DNA of 64,000 nucleotides from an uncultured Alistipes sp. (GTDB taxonomy: Bacteria > Bacteroidota > Bacteroidia > Bacteroidales > Rikenellaceae): contig UQKD01000005.1 in the NCBI GenBank assembly GCA_900541585.1, positions 99,756 through 163,755 of the forward strand, written 5' to 3'. A model generated the notes under the pieces. That model saw only the letters and a program-made list of their open reading frames with translations, was not told where the DNA came from and searched no databases. Shown here in pieces: positions 18,565 through 27,711 of the stretch. The position numbers and the translations under genes were made by a program. Position 1 is the first letter of the stretch. Every line of letters begins with the position of its first letter.

Positions 18565-19917
18565 ATGAGAAAGATTCTATTGTTCGTGCTGGGAGCGGCT
18601 CTCTGCGCCTGCACATCGAAAAACCCGAACGACATCGTGGTGAATGTCGAGGTGGAGAACATGACCGTCTCCAACGTGGGGCTGCTGATCGACCGCTCGA
18701 CGTCCTTCATCATTCCGCTGGACAAGCACGGAAAGGGTCGGCTGGTGATTACCGGGCTGGAGAACATCTATCCGCGCGTGATTTACGGACAGGCCGCGCA
18801 GTTGATCTTCATCGGCAGGGGCGAGGAGGTGACGCTGCGCTTCGACGGTCGCAAGTTCAAGGACGGCATCCGGGTCGAAGGCCGGAACGTCGAGGCCAAC
18901 GAGTACCTGCAATCCACGACCCCGTCCGCATTCAACGCCTATGACCTACCCTGGGAGAAGTTTTGCGCCGAAATCAACCGCCTGGCGGACGATGCCGTGC
19001 ATCTGATGAAGGCCCGCAAGCTGGAGCAGACGTGTCCCGATTTCGCGAAGGTCGAAGAGGCGCGCCTCCGCTACCTCTACGCACAGCCGATGCTGTTGTA
19101 CACGATGGGCTACCGGATGATGGGCGATCCCGACTACGTCCCCGGCAAGGAGGTTTACGATGCCGTCGGGAAGATGGTCGTGGAGCGCGAGGAGTTGGCC
19201 GACGTGGACGCTTACCGCGATTACATCCATTTTGCGATCCCGATGGTGCTCGAAGGACAAGGTAGCAAATTCGACGGTCCCTATGCCCGTACGGTGGCGA
19301 CGATGCGCTATGTCGCCGACAATTTCACCAATGAGAAGGTGAAGCAGACCATGCTGCGGCTGCTGGCGATCGAGTACATGCAGAGCAACGGCGTGCGCAA
19401 TACGGCGGAGTTGCAGAACATCGCGAATACCTACATCACCGACCCGCAGATGCTGCGCGAATACAAGGAGGAACTCGAAAGCCACAACCTGACGGCGATA
19501 GGGCGTCCTTCGCCCGATTTCACGGCGACGGACCTCACGGGCAAGAGCTACTCGCTCGCCGACTTCAGGGGCAAATACCTCTATATCGACATGTGGGCGA
19601 CGTGGTGCGCCCCCTGCAAGGCCGAACTGCCCTATTTCCGCGAACTGGTGAAGAAGTTCGAGGGCAGGAACATCACGTTCCTGGGGCTTTCGGTCGACAA
19701 GGACAAGGCCGCCTGGGAGAAGATGGCCGAATCGGGCCAGCTGGCGGGCGTGCAGCTGCTGCTGGGCTCCGGCAGCCAGTTTCAGCGCGACTACGACATC
19801 GAAGGCATTCCGCATTTCATCCTGCTCGACAAGGAGGGGAAGATCGTGAACGCCGACATGCTCCGGCCTTCGTCCGAGGACACCGAACGGCTGCTGAACG
19901 AACTGGAAGGAATATAG
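18565..19917 (+). CDS. TlpA-type thioredoxin-like lipoprotein (second copy)
   Basis: A 450-aa lipoprotein with signal LLFVLGAALCACTS. The start at 18565 gives the most typical signal peptide; the in-frame ATG at 18544, overlapping the previous stop as ATGA, is equally possible and adds 7 residues. The N-terminal half is DUF4369-like. The C-terminal thioredoxin domain has WATWCAPC (C348 and C351) and GIPHFILLDKEGKI. Although next to another TlpA gene, the two proteins are too different for a recent duplication. Together they imply that thiol-disulfide chemistry is central to whatever this locus imports. Confidence 0.88.
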   Translation: MRKILLFVLGAALCACTSKNPNDIVVNVEVENMTVSNVGLLIDRSTSFIIPLDKHGKGRLVITGLENIYPRVIYGQAAQLIFIGRGEEVTLRFDGRKFKDGIRVEGRNVEANEYLQSTTPSAFNAYDLPWEKFCAEINRLADDAVHLMKARKLEQTCPDFAKVEEARLRYLYAQPMLLYTMGYRMMGDPDYVPGKEVYDAVGKMVVEREELADVDAYRDYIHFAIPMVLEGQGSKFDGPYARTVATMRYVADNFTNEKVKQTMLRLLAIEYMQSNGVRNTAELQNIANTYITDPQMLREYKEELESHNLTAIGRPSPDFTATDLTGKSYSLADFRGKYLYIDMWATWCAPCKAELPYFRELVKKFEGRNITFLGLSVDKDKAAWEKMAESGQLAGVQLLLGSGSQFQRDYDIEGIPHFILLDKEGKIVNADMLRPSSEDTERLLNELEGI

Positions 19918-19953
19918 ATACCTATTTTTTAACTTTTTAAAACAAAAAGCATT

Positions 19954-21432
19954 ATGAAAAAATTATGGCTTATGTTGCTGATCGGATGCACGGCGGGTGC
20001 ATTCACAGCCTGCTCGGACGGAGATGACGACCAGAAGCCGTCCTGTCCGATTACGGAATATACGGTTCCCTCCACGGCCGAGATCGGTGGTTTTTATACG
20101 GTGACGGGCAAGGGATTCGAGGCTTCGGCGCAGCTCTTCCTGCGCAATGCTTCGGGCACGGAGACCGCTGCCGAAGACCAGACTGTGACGGCTGCGGGGA
20201 TCGAATGTACGGTTCCGTCGACCCTCACGGCCGGCGTGTACACCGTCGTCGTGAAGCAGAACGGCAGTTGGGAACTGGGACAGGTGCGCCTGGAGACTGC
20301 GCAGAACCCGGTGTCGAGTGTCGTGCTGCCCGCTGCGATCAAGCTGAACAAGCCGCTGGAGATCGCCGGTAACGGATTCACCTCGGCTTCGCGCATCTTC
20401 CTGGAGACCGCCGATGCCGCCAAGACCCGTACGGAACTGACGGCTGCGCCCTCCTCGACGGGTATCAGCTGCACCATTCCCAACGGCGTTGCGGCAGGCA
20501 CGTACAACGTGATCCTCAAGCACAACAATATCGACTGGACGCTGGGCGAGAACATTCCCGCTGCGGTGTACAAGCGGCTGAAGGGCATCAGCTATGCGAT
20601 GTCGCAGACCTGCGATTTCTCCACCGTGGACGGCGGCGTAGAGGCTGTGAAGGCCATGCTGCTGGAGATGGTTGGAGGCGACCAGGCGACAGCGGATGCC
20701 TATTTCAATATGCTGTTCAGCGAAGGGACGAACGTCGTCTCGCAGTTGGCGTTCAAATATGGCAGTGACAATCGGGTGACCGCCGTTCAGCAGGGCGAGG
20801 GCGCAGATGCCGCCGACTGGTACACGTTCTCCTTCGACGGAGACAAGGTTTCGGCCCGGAACAAAATGTACGAAGAGGGCGAAACCGGTATCCGGGCATT
20901 CTCCTGGGTGCTGAACGACGGAAGAGTGGAGAGCAGCAACGTCGACTTCATGCGGACCGTCGGCGGAGAAGTCGTTTCGAAACCCGCTGATTTCACCTGG
21001 GCCTATGATGCCGTTAATGGACAGTGCACCGGTGTCGTTTATCAGAGCAATGGCGCCGATTACGCCTCGTTCAGTTTTGAAAACGGAAACTATACGGCGG
21101 ACGGGATGTTCGAATACGGCGATGCCGGCAAGAAGAACAACATCTTCGGCGTCGATGTGGCGAAAGCCATTGTGGGCGTTACCTCCCAGCTGGATGACGA
21201 CCATGCTCTGGCTTGTTTCCTGGGTTATGACGGAAAGGCTTCGCTCAACCTGCCCACTTCGACGCTGATCGACGCCATGTCGGAGGAGGATCCCGCCAAG
21301 GCGGTTACCTGCATCCAGGACGGCGAGGGTTATGTGACCGCTGCCAAGTGGGGTGGAGAAGGTTTCGATATGATGGGTATAGGAGTCAAGATTACCTCTG
21401 AAACGGTATTCGAATTTACCTACGCGGAATAG
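19954..21432 (+). CDS. IPT/TIG-domain lipoprotein ending the Sus-like operon
   Basis: A 492-aa lipoprotein (LIGCTAGAFTACSDG). Two IPT/TIG Ig-like repeats are visible at about 30-110 (GGFYTVTGKGFEASAQLFL) and 115-200 (LNKPLEIAGNGFTSASRIFL), each ending in a T-Y-x-V-x-x-K strand. Residues 205-492 have no family I recognise. It starts 36 bp after the second thioredoxin gene and is followed by a strong terminator. Such proteins are usually surface glycan- or ligand-binding proteins of SusE/F type in position, but the sequence does not prove it. Confidence 0.78.
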   Translation: MKKLWLMLLIGCTAGAFTACSDGDDDQKPSCPITEYTVPSTAEIGGFYTVTGKGFEASAQLFLRNASGTETAAEDQTVTAAGIECTVPSTLTAGVYTVVVKQNGSWELGQVRLETAQNPVSSVVLPAAIKLNKPLEIAGNGFTSASRIFLETADAAKTRTELTAAPSSTGISCTIPNGVAAGTYNVILKHNNIDWTLGENIPAAVYKRLKGISYAMSQTCDFSTVDGGVEAVKAMLLEMVGGDQATADAYFNMLFSEGTNVVSQLAFKYGSDNRVTAVQQGEGADAADWYTFSFDGDKVSARNKMYEEGETGIRAFSWVLNDGRVESSNVDFMRTVGGEVVSKPADFTWAYDAVNGQCTGVVYQSNGADYASFSFENGNYTADGMFEYGDAGKKNNIFGVDVAKAIVGVTSQLDDDHALACFLGYDGKASLNLPTSTLIDAMSEEDPAKAVTCIQDGEGYVTAAKWGGEGFDMMGIGVKITSETVFEFTYAE

Positions 21433-21459
21433 GCGAAAAGTGCCGATTTCGTTTTACGA

Positions 21460-21489
21460 GCCGCCCGGATAGCCCGGGCGGCTTTTTTT
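21460..21489 (+). terminator. Rho-independent terminator of the Sus-like operon
   Basis: A 9-bp GC stem, GCCGCCCGG with CCGGGCGGC around a 5-nt loop (21460-21482), followed by seven T. Confidence 0.9.
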
Positions 21490-21561
21490 CGCCGCCGTGC
21501 GGAGTTTGCGTGTTCTGCAATTTATTTTGCCCGAAGGCTTCGTTTGTTGCGCGCAAATAGT

Positions 21562-21569
21562 TACTTTTG
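21562..21569 (+). promoter_or_regulatory. Probable -7 element for hpt
   Basis: TACTTTTG fits TAnnTTTG and lies 30 bp before the hpt ATG. No good TTTG is found 19-21 nt upstream. Confidence 0.45.
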
Positions 21570-21599
21570 CAAGTATAATCCAAAAAATCCCGTAACGAA

Positions 21600-22142
21600 A
21601 TGGAGAATACCATACAACTTCACGACAAGAAGTTCAGAATCATGATCCCCGCCGAGCAGATCGACAGGGCCGTGGATGCCGTGGCGCAGCGAATCAATGC
21701 CGACTATGCCGGCAAGGAGACCCCGTTGTTCCTGGGCATTCTCAACGGTTCGTTCATGTTCATGTCGGACCTGATCAAGAAGATCGAATTCCAGAACGAA
21801 CTTTCGTTCGTCAAGCTGGCGTCGTACGACGGGACCTGCTCCACGGGCTGCGTGAAGAGTCTGATCGGCCTGAACAATTCGATCGAGGGCCGTCACGTGA
21901 TCATCGTCGAGGACATCGTGGACACGGGCGAGTCGATCGAGCACATGATCAAGGAACTGGAGGCCCGCAACCCGGCGTCGGTCGAGGTCTGCACGCTTTT
22001 TTTCAAACCCGGGTCGTACCGCAAGACGCTGCCGATCAAGTACCGCGCCATGGAGATCGGCAACGAGTTCATCGTGGGTTACGGGCTGGACTACGACCAG
22101 CTGGGCCGCAGTCTCAAGGATATTTACGTAGTGACGGAGTGA
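21600..22142 (+). CDS. hpt: Hypoxanthine phosphoribosyltransferase
   Basis: 180 aa, normal for the family. It converts hypoxanthine (and guanine) plus PRPP to IMP or GMP in purine salvage in the cytosol. The PRPP-binding loop VIIVEDIVDTGES (about residues 100-112) and the flexible-loop region SFVKLASYDGTCSTG are clear. First gene of a compact operon: its TGA overlaps the ATG of queE by one base (TGATG). Confidence 0.95.
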   Translation: MENTIQLHDKKFRIMIPAEQIDRAVDAVAQRINADYAGKETPLFLGILNGSFMFMSDLIKKIEFQNELSFVKLASYDGTCSTGCVKSLIGLNNSIEGRHVIIVEDIVDTGESIEHMIKELEARNPASVEVCTLFFKPGSYRKTLPIKYRAMEIGNEFIVGYGLDYDQLGRSLKDIYVVTE

Positions 22143-22777
22143 TGGCGGCCGCGACCGATCCCGCATTGCTCGACGGCGGACGCCTGCTGCCGCTGGTCGA
22201 GGATTTCTACACCATTCAGGGCGAGGGATTCCACGCCGGGAAACCCGCCTACTTCATTCGTCTCGGCGGGTGCGACGTGGGTTGCCGCTGGTGCGACGCC
22301 AAGTATACGTGGAACCCGAAACTCTATCCGCCGACCGATGTGCAGACCGTGATCGACCGTGCGACGTCGTGCCCGGCGCAGGCCATCGTCATCACGGGAG
22401 GCGAGCCGCTGCTCTATCCGCTGGGCGTGCTCACGCAGACGCTGCGCGAGAGGGGGTTGCAGATTTTCCTGGAAACATCGGGTTCGCACCCTTTCAGCGG
22501 TGTCTTCGACTGGGTGTGTCTGTCGCCCAAGCGCCGGCAGCCGCCCCTGGACGAGGCGTTCGAACGGGCCGACGAACTGAAAGTGATCGTCGAGTCGGAG
22601 GCCGATTTCGAATGGGCCGAGCAAAATGCCGCCCGTGTGGGCGGGAAGTGCCTGCTGTTTCTCCAGCCCGAGTGGAGCGTCGCCGAAAAGGTGATGCCCG
22701 CGATGGTCGAGTACGCCAAGGCGCATCCGCGGTGGAATATCTCCATTCAGACGCACAAATACATGCATATTCCGTAA
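22142..22777 (+). CDS. queE: 7-carboxy-7-deazaguanine synthase
   Basis: A 211-aa radical SAM enzyme of queuosine biosynthesis, turning 6-carboxytetrahydropterin into 7-carboxy-7-deazaguanine. The iron-sulfur motif is CDVGCRWC (C44, C48, C51), preceded by the family-typical F-Y-T-I-Q-G-E-G-F, and followed by ITGGEPLLY. The ATG at 22142 is chosen; a GTG one codon earlier is in frame. Translationally coupled to hpt. No other queuosine gene is in the window. Confidence 0.93.
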   Translation: MAAATDPALLDGGRLLPLVEDFYTIQGEGFHAGKPAYFIRLGGCDVGCRWCDAKYTWNPKLYPPTDVQTVIDRATSCPAQAIVITGGEPLLYPLGVLTQTLRERGLQIFLETSGSHPFSGVFDWVCLSPKRRQPPLDEAFERADELKVIVESEADFEWAEQNAARVGGKCLLFLQPEWSVAEKVMPAMVEYAKAHPRWNISIQTHKYMHIP

Positions 22778-23053
22778 ATGAAAATTCAGTTCGGCCGCAG
22801 GTTCTGGATCGTCGCAACGGCGGTCATCGTCGTCTTCACGGTGTTCGTCGTGGGGCGCAACGCCCTGCACGCCGTGAAGATCAAGCGGCAGATCAACGCC
22901 CTGACACGCGAGCAAGCCTATTACGCCGGGAAGATCGCACAGGACAGCACCCTGCTCGAACGGCTGAAATACGACGACTACCTCGAAGAGTACGCCCGGG
23001 AGAATTACCACATGCAGGGGCGCGACGAACACGTGTACATTATCAGGGAATAG
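22778..23053 (+). CDS. FtsB/DivIC-like septum formation initiator
   Basis: A 91-aa bitopic membrane protein. One transmembrane segment at about 9-27 (FWIVATAVIVVFTVFVVG) is followed by a short coiled coil (AVKIKRQINALTREQAYYAG) and a C-terminal DYLEEYARENYHMQGRDE typical of FtsB/DivIC, which bridges division proteins FtsL and FtsQ. Starts directly after the queE stop (TAAATG), so it is the last gene of the hpt operon. Confidence 0.85.
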   Translation: MKIQFGRRFWIVATAVIVVFTVFVVGRNALHAVKIKRQINALTREQAYYAGKIAQDSTLLERLKYDDYLEEYARENYHMQGRDEHVYIIRE

Positions 23054-23060
23054 GTTTTTT

Positions 23061-23089
23061 CCTTTTCAAAGGGAGATTCGGAGGAATTG
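23061..23089. repeat. Degenerate intergenic hairpin element
   Basis: Contains CCTTTTCAAAGGGAG, shared with the copy at 52475-52511, then TTCGGAGGAATT. See the finding on the dispersed hairpin family. Confidence 0.5.
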
Positions 23090-23125
23090 TCGATATGAAG
23101 TCCGATATCCGAAGGATGGCGTAAT

Positions 23126-23165
23126 ATGAATCGGGGAGGGGCTATACAGCCTCTCCCCGATTCAT
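23126..23165. terminator. Long hairpin between ftsB-like gene and thiL
   Basis: Arms of 18 nt (23126-23143 and 23148-23165) match at 17 of 18 positions around ATAC. It sits just beyond both convergent stops, so a bidirectional terminator is likely, although no T tract follows on either strand. Confidence 0.65.
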
Positions 23166-23166
23166 A

Positions 23167-24105
23167 TTAATAGTGCTCGAACCCGTGCCAGTCCAGCGGC
23201 TCGGGTTTTCCGTCGCGGAGCCACACGAGGCCCGGTTCGGGGGTGATGCGGCCGATGGGGTGGAGCGGCGTGCCGAAGCGGATGCGGAAATCCGCGGCGA
23301 GGCGTTCGGCGGCCTCCGGCGCGGCGGTGAGCAGGAGTTTGTAGTCCTCGCCCGCGCAGGCGGCCATGCGGACATCGGCGCCCGGGGCCGCGGGAATCCG
23401 CTCGACGGCGACTTCGGCGCCGACGCCCGAGCGGTCGAGGATATGCCGCAGGTCGGAGGCCAGTCCGTCCGAAAGGTCCATCATGGCACGCACCTCGGGA
23501 CGGCTGCCGAGCCAGATGCCTTCGGCGACCTGCGGCTGCGGGTTGCGGTGTACGGCCGCCGCGGGGGTGTCGCAGCGTCCTGCGAGGATGTCCCGCAGGC
23601 CAGCGCCCGAGGCCCCGAGCTGCCCGGCGGCGAAAATCACGTCCCCGGGGCGTGCGTCGCTGCGTCGCTTGAGGTGCGCGTTGGCCGCGCGGCCGATGGC
23701 CGTGACGTTGATCGTGACGCCCGACAGCGAGCGGGTCGTGTCGCCTCCGGCGAGCGTCACGCCGAACTCTTCGGACAGTTCCCGGTAGCCGAGCAAGAAC
23801 TCCGCGGCCCACGCATCGGCAGCATCGGCCGGAAGGGCGATCGAGAGCAGCGTCGCCACGGGGCGGGCACCCATTGCGGCCACGTCGCTCAAGTTTACGG
23901 CGAGGGATTTTCGCCCCAGTTCCCGGGCCGTGGTGGCGGCACGCAGGAAATGGACACCTTCGGTCAGCAGGTCCGCGGTGAAGACCAGCGATTCGCCTCG
24001 GCCGACGGGCAGTACGGCACAGTCGTCGCCGATACCCTCGAACCCGTTGTCGGGAAGCGGGGCGAAAAGGTCTTTTATGCTGTCGATGAATCCGAATTCG
24101 GTCAT
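23167..24105 (-). CDS. thiL: Thiamine-monophosphate kinase
   Basis: 312 aa. It phosphorylates thiamine monophosphate to the active pyrophosphate using ATP. PurM/ThiL superfamily signatures are GIGDDCAVL near residue 27, TADLLTEGVHFL near 45, KSLAVNLSDVAAMGARP near 67-83, LAGGDTTRS near 120 and MDLSDGLASDL near 210. It stands alone: no other thiamine gene is adjacent. The start at 24105 is supported by the family-typical MTEFGFID. Confidence 0.93.
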   Translation of the reverse strand: MTEFGFIDSIKDLFAPLPDNGFEGIGDDCAVLPVGRGESLVFTADLLTEGVHFLRAATTARELGRKSLAVNLSDVAAMGARPVATLLSIALPADAADAWAAEFLLGYRELSEEFGVTLAGGDTTRSLSGVTINVTAIGRAANAHLKRRSDARPGDVIFAAGQLGASGAGLRDILAGRCDTPAAAVHRNPQPQVAEGIWLGSRPEVRAMMDLSDGLASDLRHILDRSGVGAEVAVERIPAAPGADVRMAACAGEDYKLLLTAAPEAAERLAADFRIRFGTPLHPIGRITPEPGLVWLRDGKPEPLDWHGFEHY

Positions 24106-24156
24106 GGAAGAGTTGTGTTATGGCGCAAAGTTACCGATTTTTTCGGTGAATTTGAT

Positions 24157-24164
24157 TATCTTTG
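24157..24164 (+). promoter_or_regulatory. Probable -7 element for aroQ
   Basis: TATCTTTG fits TAnnTTTG, 45 bp before the ATG at 24209; the -33 element is weak. Confidence 0.45.
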
Positions 24165-24208
24165 TCCGGGAATCGCCCGCTTGGGGCGTTAGGTTAATGT
24201 ATGAAATG

Positions 24209-24634
24209 ATGAAGATATTGATTCTCAACGGACCGAACCTCAATCTCCAGGGGCGGCGCGACACCGGGGTTTACGGATCGCAGACTTTCGAGTCGTATTT
24301 CGAAGCGTTGAAAGCGAGCTATCCGTCGGTGGAGTTCGGCTATTTCCAGTCGAACATCGAAGGCGAGCTGATCGACGCCGTGCAGCAGGCCGACGGCGTT
24401 TACGACGGCGTGGTGCTCAATGCCGGCGGGTATACGCATACTTCGGTGGCGCTGCGCGACGCCGTATCGGCCGTGTCGGTTCCCGTCGTTGAGGTGCACA
24501 TCTCCTCGATCCTCGCACGCGAGGAGTTCCGCCACACCTCGCTGCTGGCGCCCGTGGCCAAAGGCTCGATCATGGGATTCGGGCTGAACTCCTACCGGCT
24601 CGGGATAGAAGCCCTGCTGCTTTCGATTTTATAG
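24209..24634 (+). CDS. aroQ: Type II 3-dehydroquinate dehydratase
   Basis: 141 aa, the compact type II enzyme of the shikimate pathway (3-dehydroquinate to 3-dehydroshikimate). Signatures: ILILNGPNLNLQGRRDTGVYG at the N-terminus with its catalytic tyrosine, FQSNIEGELID, VLNAGGYTHTSVALRDA and VVEVHISS. In-frame ATGs at 24197 and 24206 are alternatives; 24209 is preferred because it puts ILILNGPN two residues from the start as in the family. Confidence 0.95.
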   Translation: MKILILNGPNLNLQGRRDTGVYGSQTFESYFEALKASYPSVEFGYFQSNIEGELIDAVQQADGVYDGVVLNAGGYTHTSVALRDAVSAVSVPVVEVHISSILAREEFRHTSLLAPVAKGSIMGFGLNSYRLGIEALLLSIL

Positions 24635-24754
24635 GGCATCTGCGGCACATTCCTTGTCCGTCCCGAATGGGAAATGCCTTTTGTATGTCGCATCCGTGAC
24701 GGACTTCACGATGCGCCGCACCCGCTCCTCAAAAATTAAAAAATATTTCTCTCT

Positions 24755-26230
24755 ATGTATCGCATGAAAAAAACCAAGATTGTCGCCACGATGTCGGATT
24801 TCCGCTGCACCGAAGAGTTCGTAAAACAGCTTTTCGACGCCGGCATGGACGTTGTGCGCGTCAATTCGGCGCACGTCACCGAGGACGGAGCCACGCATAT
24901 CGTCGAGACGGTGCACCGGGTGAACCCGGCCATTCCGATCATGATAGATACCAAAGGACCCGAAATCCGCGTCACGACCATCGCCGACGAATACGGTAAC
25001 AGCATCAATTTCCGCCCGGGAGACCGGGTGGCCGTGCGCGGTTCGGACGGCTCGGACCTCACGACCCGCAAGGTGGTCTACATGAACGTGCCGTCGATCG
25101 TGAGCGACATTCCCGTCGGGGCGCGGATGCTGATCGCCGACGGCGAGCTGGAAATCCGCGTCGTGGGCAAGAACGATACGGAGCTGGACTGCGAGTTCGT
25201 CGTGGGAGGCGCCATGCGTTCGCGCAAGAGCGTCAACGTGCCGGGCGTATCGATCGACCTGCCGTCGGTGACCGAGAAGGACCGCCGCTTCATCGAATGG
25301 GCCGTGAAGAACGACGTCGATTTCATCGCGCATTCGTTCGTGCGCTCGGCGCGCGACATCCGTGCCGTGCAGGATATTCTCGACGCCCACGGCAGCAATA
25401 TCAAGATCATCTCGAAGATCGAGAACCAGGAGGGACTGGACAACATCGACGAGATCATCGAGGCTTCGTACGGCATCATGGTCGCCCGAGGCGACCTGGG
25501 TGTGGAACTTCCCGCCGAGGTGATCCCCAACACGCAGCGGCGTATCGTCGAGAAGTGTATCTGCGCCAAGCGTCCCGTGATCATCGCCACGCAGATGCTC
25601 TATTCGATGGTCAAGTCGCCGCGCCCGACGCGCGCCGAGGTGAGCGACGTGGCCAGTGCCATTTACGAGCGCGTGGATGCCGTGATGCTGAGCGACGAGA
25701 CCGCCATGGGCGATTTCCCCGTGCAGTCGGTGGAGACGATGGCCCGCATCGCCCGCGAGATCGAACGCGACGAGACGCATTTCAAGCCGATGATCGACAT
25801 GGACATGGTCTCGGTGAACCACGAGATCACCGCACAGCTGGCCCGTTCGGCCGTGCGCGCTTCGACCAACCTGCCGATCAAATACGTGGTGCTCGACACC
25901 AAGACGGGCCGCACGGGCCGTTACCTGGCGGCGTTCCGCGGCCGCAAGACCGTGATGGCCGTCTGCTACCAGCTGCATGCGCAGCGCATCCTGGCCCTGT
26001 CGTACGGCGTCGTGCCGATTCTCCGGAACCAGGAACTCGCCGACAAATACCATTTCCTGGTCGATGCGCTGGAGTTTCTCGACCAGTACCGCAAACTCGA
26101 CGACGGGGACCTGATGGCCATTGTGGGCGGCAGTTTCGGTCCCGACGGCGGTGCGTCGTACGTCGAGATCGCTAACGTGCAGAACATCCGCAAGCGTAAC
26201 GAGGAGATCGTGGCGCAGCATAACTGTTAG
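24755..26230 (+). CDS. pyk: Pyruvate kinase
   Basis: 491 aa. It converts phosphoenolpyruvate and ADP to pyruvate and ATP in glycolysis. Clear elements: KKTKIVATM at the N-terminus, the MIDTKGPEIR motif, the B domain about 70-160, KIENQEGLDNIDEI with the catalytic lysine, MVARGDLGVELP, and IATQMLYSM. A second ATG at 24764 is possible. The next gene begins 4 bp after its stop. Confidence 0.96.
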   Translation: MYRMKKTKIVATMSDFRCTEEFVKQLFDAGMDVVRVNSAHVTEDGATHIVETVHRVNPAIPIMIDTKGPEIRVTTIADEYGNSINFRPGDRVAVRGSDGSDLTTRKVVYMNVPSIVSDIPVGARMLIADGELEIRVVGKNDTELDCEFVVGGAMRSRKSVNVPGVSIDLPSVTEKDRRFIEWAVKNDVDFIAHSFVRSARDIRAVQDILDAHGSNIKIISKIENQEGLDNIDEIIEASYGIMVARGDLGVELPAEVIPNTQRRIVEKCICAKRPVIIATQMLYSMVKSPRPTRAEVSDVASAIYERVDAVMLSDETAMGDFPVQSVETMARIAREIERDETHFKPMIDMDMVSVNHEITAQLARSAVRASTNLPIKYVVLDTKTGRTGRYLAAFRGRKTVMAVCYQLHAQRILALSYGVVPILRNQELADKYHFLVDALEFLDQYRKLDDGDLMAIVGGSFGPDGGASYVEIANVQNIRKRNEEIVAQHNC

Positions 26231-26234
26231 TTTT

Positions 26235-27683
26235 TTGGGCGGCGAACTCAAAGAGAAAGTCGCGCAGGGCGTGGCGTGGAGCATGGCCGAGAAGATCGGC
26301 TCGATGCTCCTCGCAATGGCCGTGCGGCTGGTCATCCTGCGCCTGCTGACGCGCGACATACTGGGCTTCATGTCCATTCCGTCGGCTGTCGTGACGGTGC
26401 TGCTGGTGATCGTCGACAGCGGGTTCTCGCAGAGCCTGGTCCGCCACAAAGGGCCTTCGCAAAGCGATTACAAGTCGGTTTTCCTCTTCAATATCGCCGT
26501 TTCGGCGTTACTTTATGCGCTGCTGGTGGCGGCGGCGCCCTTCGCGGCGCGCTGGTACGGTATGCCCGAAATCGCGCGGATCGCTCCGGTTTTCTTCCTG
26601 CTGCTGCCGCTCAACGCCCTGTGCGCCGTGCAGAATACGATTTTCATCCGGCAGTTCCGTTTCGCGCTGCTCTCGAAGGTGACCTTCCTTTCGTCGCTGG
26701 CCGGCGGGCTTGCGGCCATCGCGCTGGCGCTGGCCGGATGGGGCATCTGGAGCCTCGTGACGGAGCGTGTGATCGCGGTCGGCGTGCGGACTGCGCTGCT
26801 GTGGTGGTTGAGCGACTGGAGGCCCTGCGGCAAGTGCGGGCTGAAACCCCTGCGCGAGATGGCGCCGTTTGGGTGCAGCCTGATGGTGACGGACCTGATC
26901 TCGAATTTCTATAACAAGATACCCCAGTTTTTCCTCGGGAAACTCTATTCGCCCGCGATGCTCGGATCGTTCGACCAGGCGGTGAAACTCAAGGACATGC
27001 CCGCCGCGACGGGCATTCAGGCCGTGCAGAACGTCACGTTTCCGGCGCTGGCGAAGATCCGCGACGACGCTCCGAAGTTCGCCGAGGGTTACCGGCAGGT
27101 GGTGATGGTCGTCGCTTACGTGATGTTTCCGATCATGCTGGGGATGTCGGCCGTGGCGCACGACATGTTCGCTGTGCTGCTGGGCGAGGAGTGGATGCCG
27201 ACGGTTCCCTATTTCGAGGCGGTATGTATGGCAGGCTTGTTCTCGCCGATCGCTCTGACGGCCTACAACGTGCTGAAGGCCAAGTGTAACGGCCCGCTGA
27301 TCGTGCGCCTCGAAGTAGTGAAGAAGATCATCATGACGGCGATTTTCGCCGTGACGATCCCGCACAGCGTGATGGCCGTGGTCTGGGGACTGGTGGCCAT
27401 CGCGTTCTGCGAAATGGCGGTCAACTTCCTGGCGACGACGCGCTTCACCACGCTGACGCTGTGGCGTTTCGTTCGCACGCTGCTGCCCGTGGCGCTGGTG
27501 TCGGGGACGATGTATGTCCTTGTGCGGCTCTCGGCTTCGATACTTCCCGGAAGCGATATATTGCGCCTCGTGGCCGAACTGGCGACGGGCGTGGTCAGCT
27601 ACCTCGTGCTCTCGGCGCTGTTCCGGCTGGAGGCCTTCCGCGAAGTGACGGCCATTATCAAAAAACAGGTTGCCCGGAGATAG
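26235..27683 (+). CDS. Oligosaccharide flippase family protein (Wzx/MATE-like)
   Basis: About 482 aa from a TTG start at 26235, chosen because the family-typical GELKEKVAQGVAWSMAEK follows; the first ATG (26283) would remove that conserved segment. About 12-14 hydrophobic segments are visible, for example VVTVLLVIVDSGFSQSLV and IAPVFFLLLPLNALCAV. Flippases of this family move lipid-linked sugar units across the inner membrane. No glycosyltransferase genes lie nearby, so the substrate is open. The stop codon sits in the loop of the terminator hairpin. Confidence 0.85.
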   Translation: MGGELKEKVAQGVAWSMAEKIGSMLLAMAVRLVILRLLTRDILGFMSIPSAVVTVLLVIVDSGFSQSLVRHKGPSQSDYKSVFLFNIAVSALLYALLVAAAPFAARWYGMPEIARIAPVFFLLLPLNALCAVQNTIFIRQFRFALLSKVTFLSSLAGGLAAIALALAGWGIWSLVTERVIAVGVRTALLWWLSDWRPCGKCGLKPLREMAPFGCSLMVTDLISNFYNKIPQFFLGKLYSPAMLGSFDQAVKLKDMPAATGIQAVQNVTFPALAKIRDDAPKFAEGYRQVVMVVAYVMFPIMLGMSAVAHDMFAVLLGEEWMPTVPYFEAVCMAGLFSPIALTAYNVLKAKCNGPLIVRLEVVKKIIMTAIFAVTIPHSVMAVVWGLVAIAFCEMAVNFLATTRFTTLTLWRFVRTLLPVALVSGTMYVLVRLSASILPGSDILRLVAELATGVVSYLVLSALFRLEAFREVTAIIKKQVARR

Positions 27684-27699
27684 GCAACCTGTCTTTTTT
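27666..27699 (+). terminator. Terminator overlapping the flippase stop
   Basis: CAGGTTGCC (27666-27674) pairs with GGCAACCTG (27683-27691), followed by a T-rich tract. Confidence 0.85.
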
Positions 27700-27711
27700 C
27701 GCCTCCTCCCG

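Noticed and set aside
17414..19917. Recent tandem duplication of the two TlpA-type genes
   Set aside because: They share only family motifs and differ in length and active-site residues (CMPC versus CAPC), so no recent duplication is visible.
23126..23165. Transposon end or attachment site
   Set aside because: The near-perfect hairpin lies exactly between two convergent stops; a terminator explains it and no recombinase gene is near.
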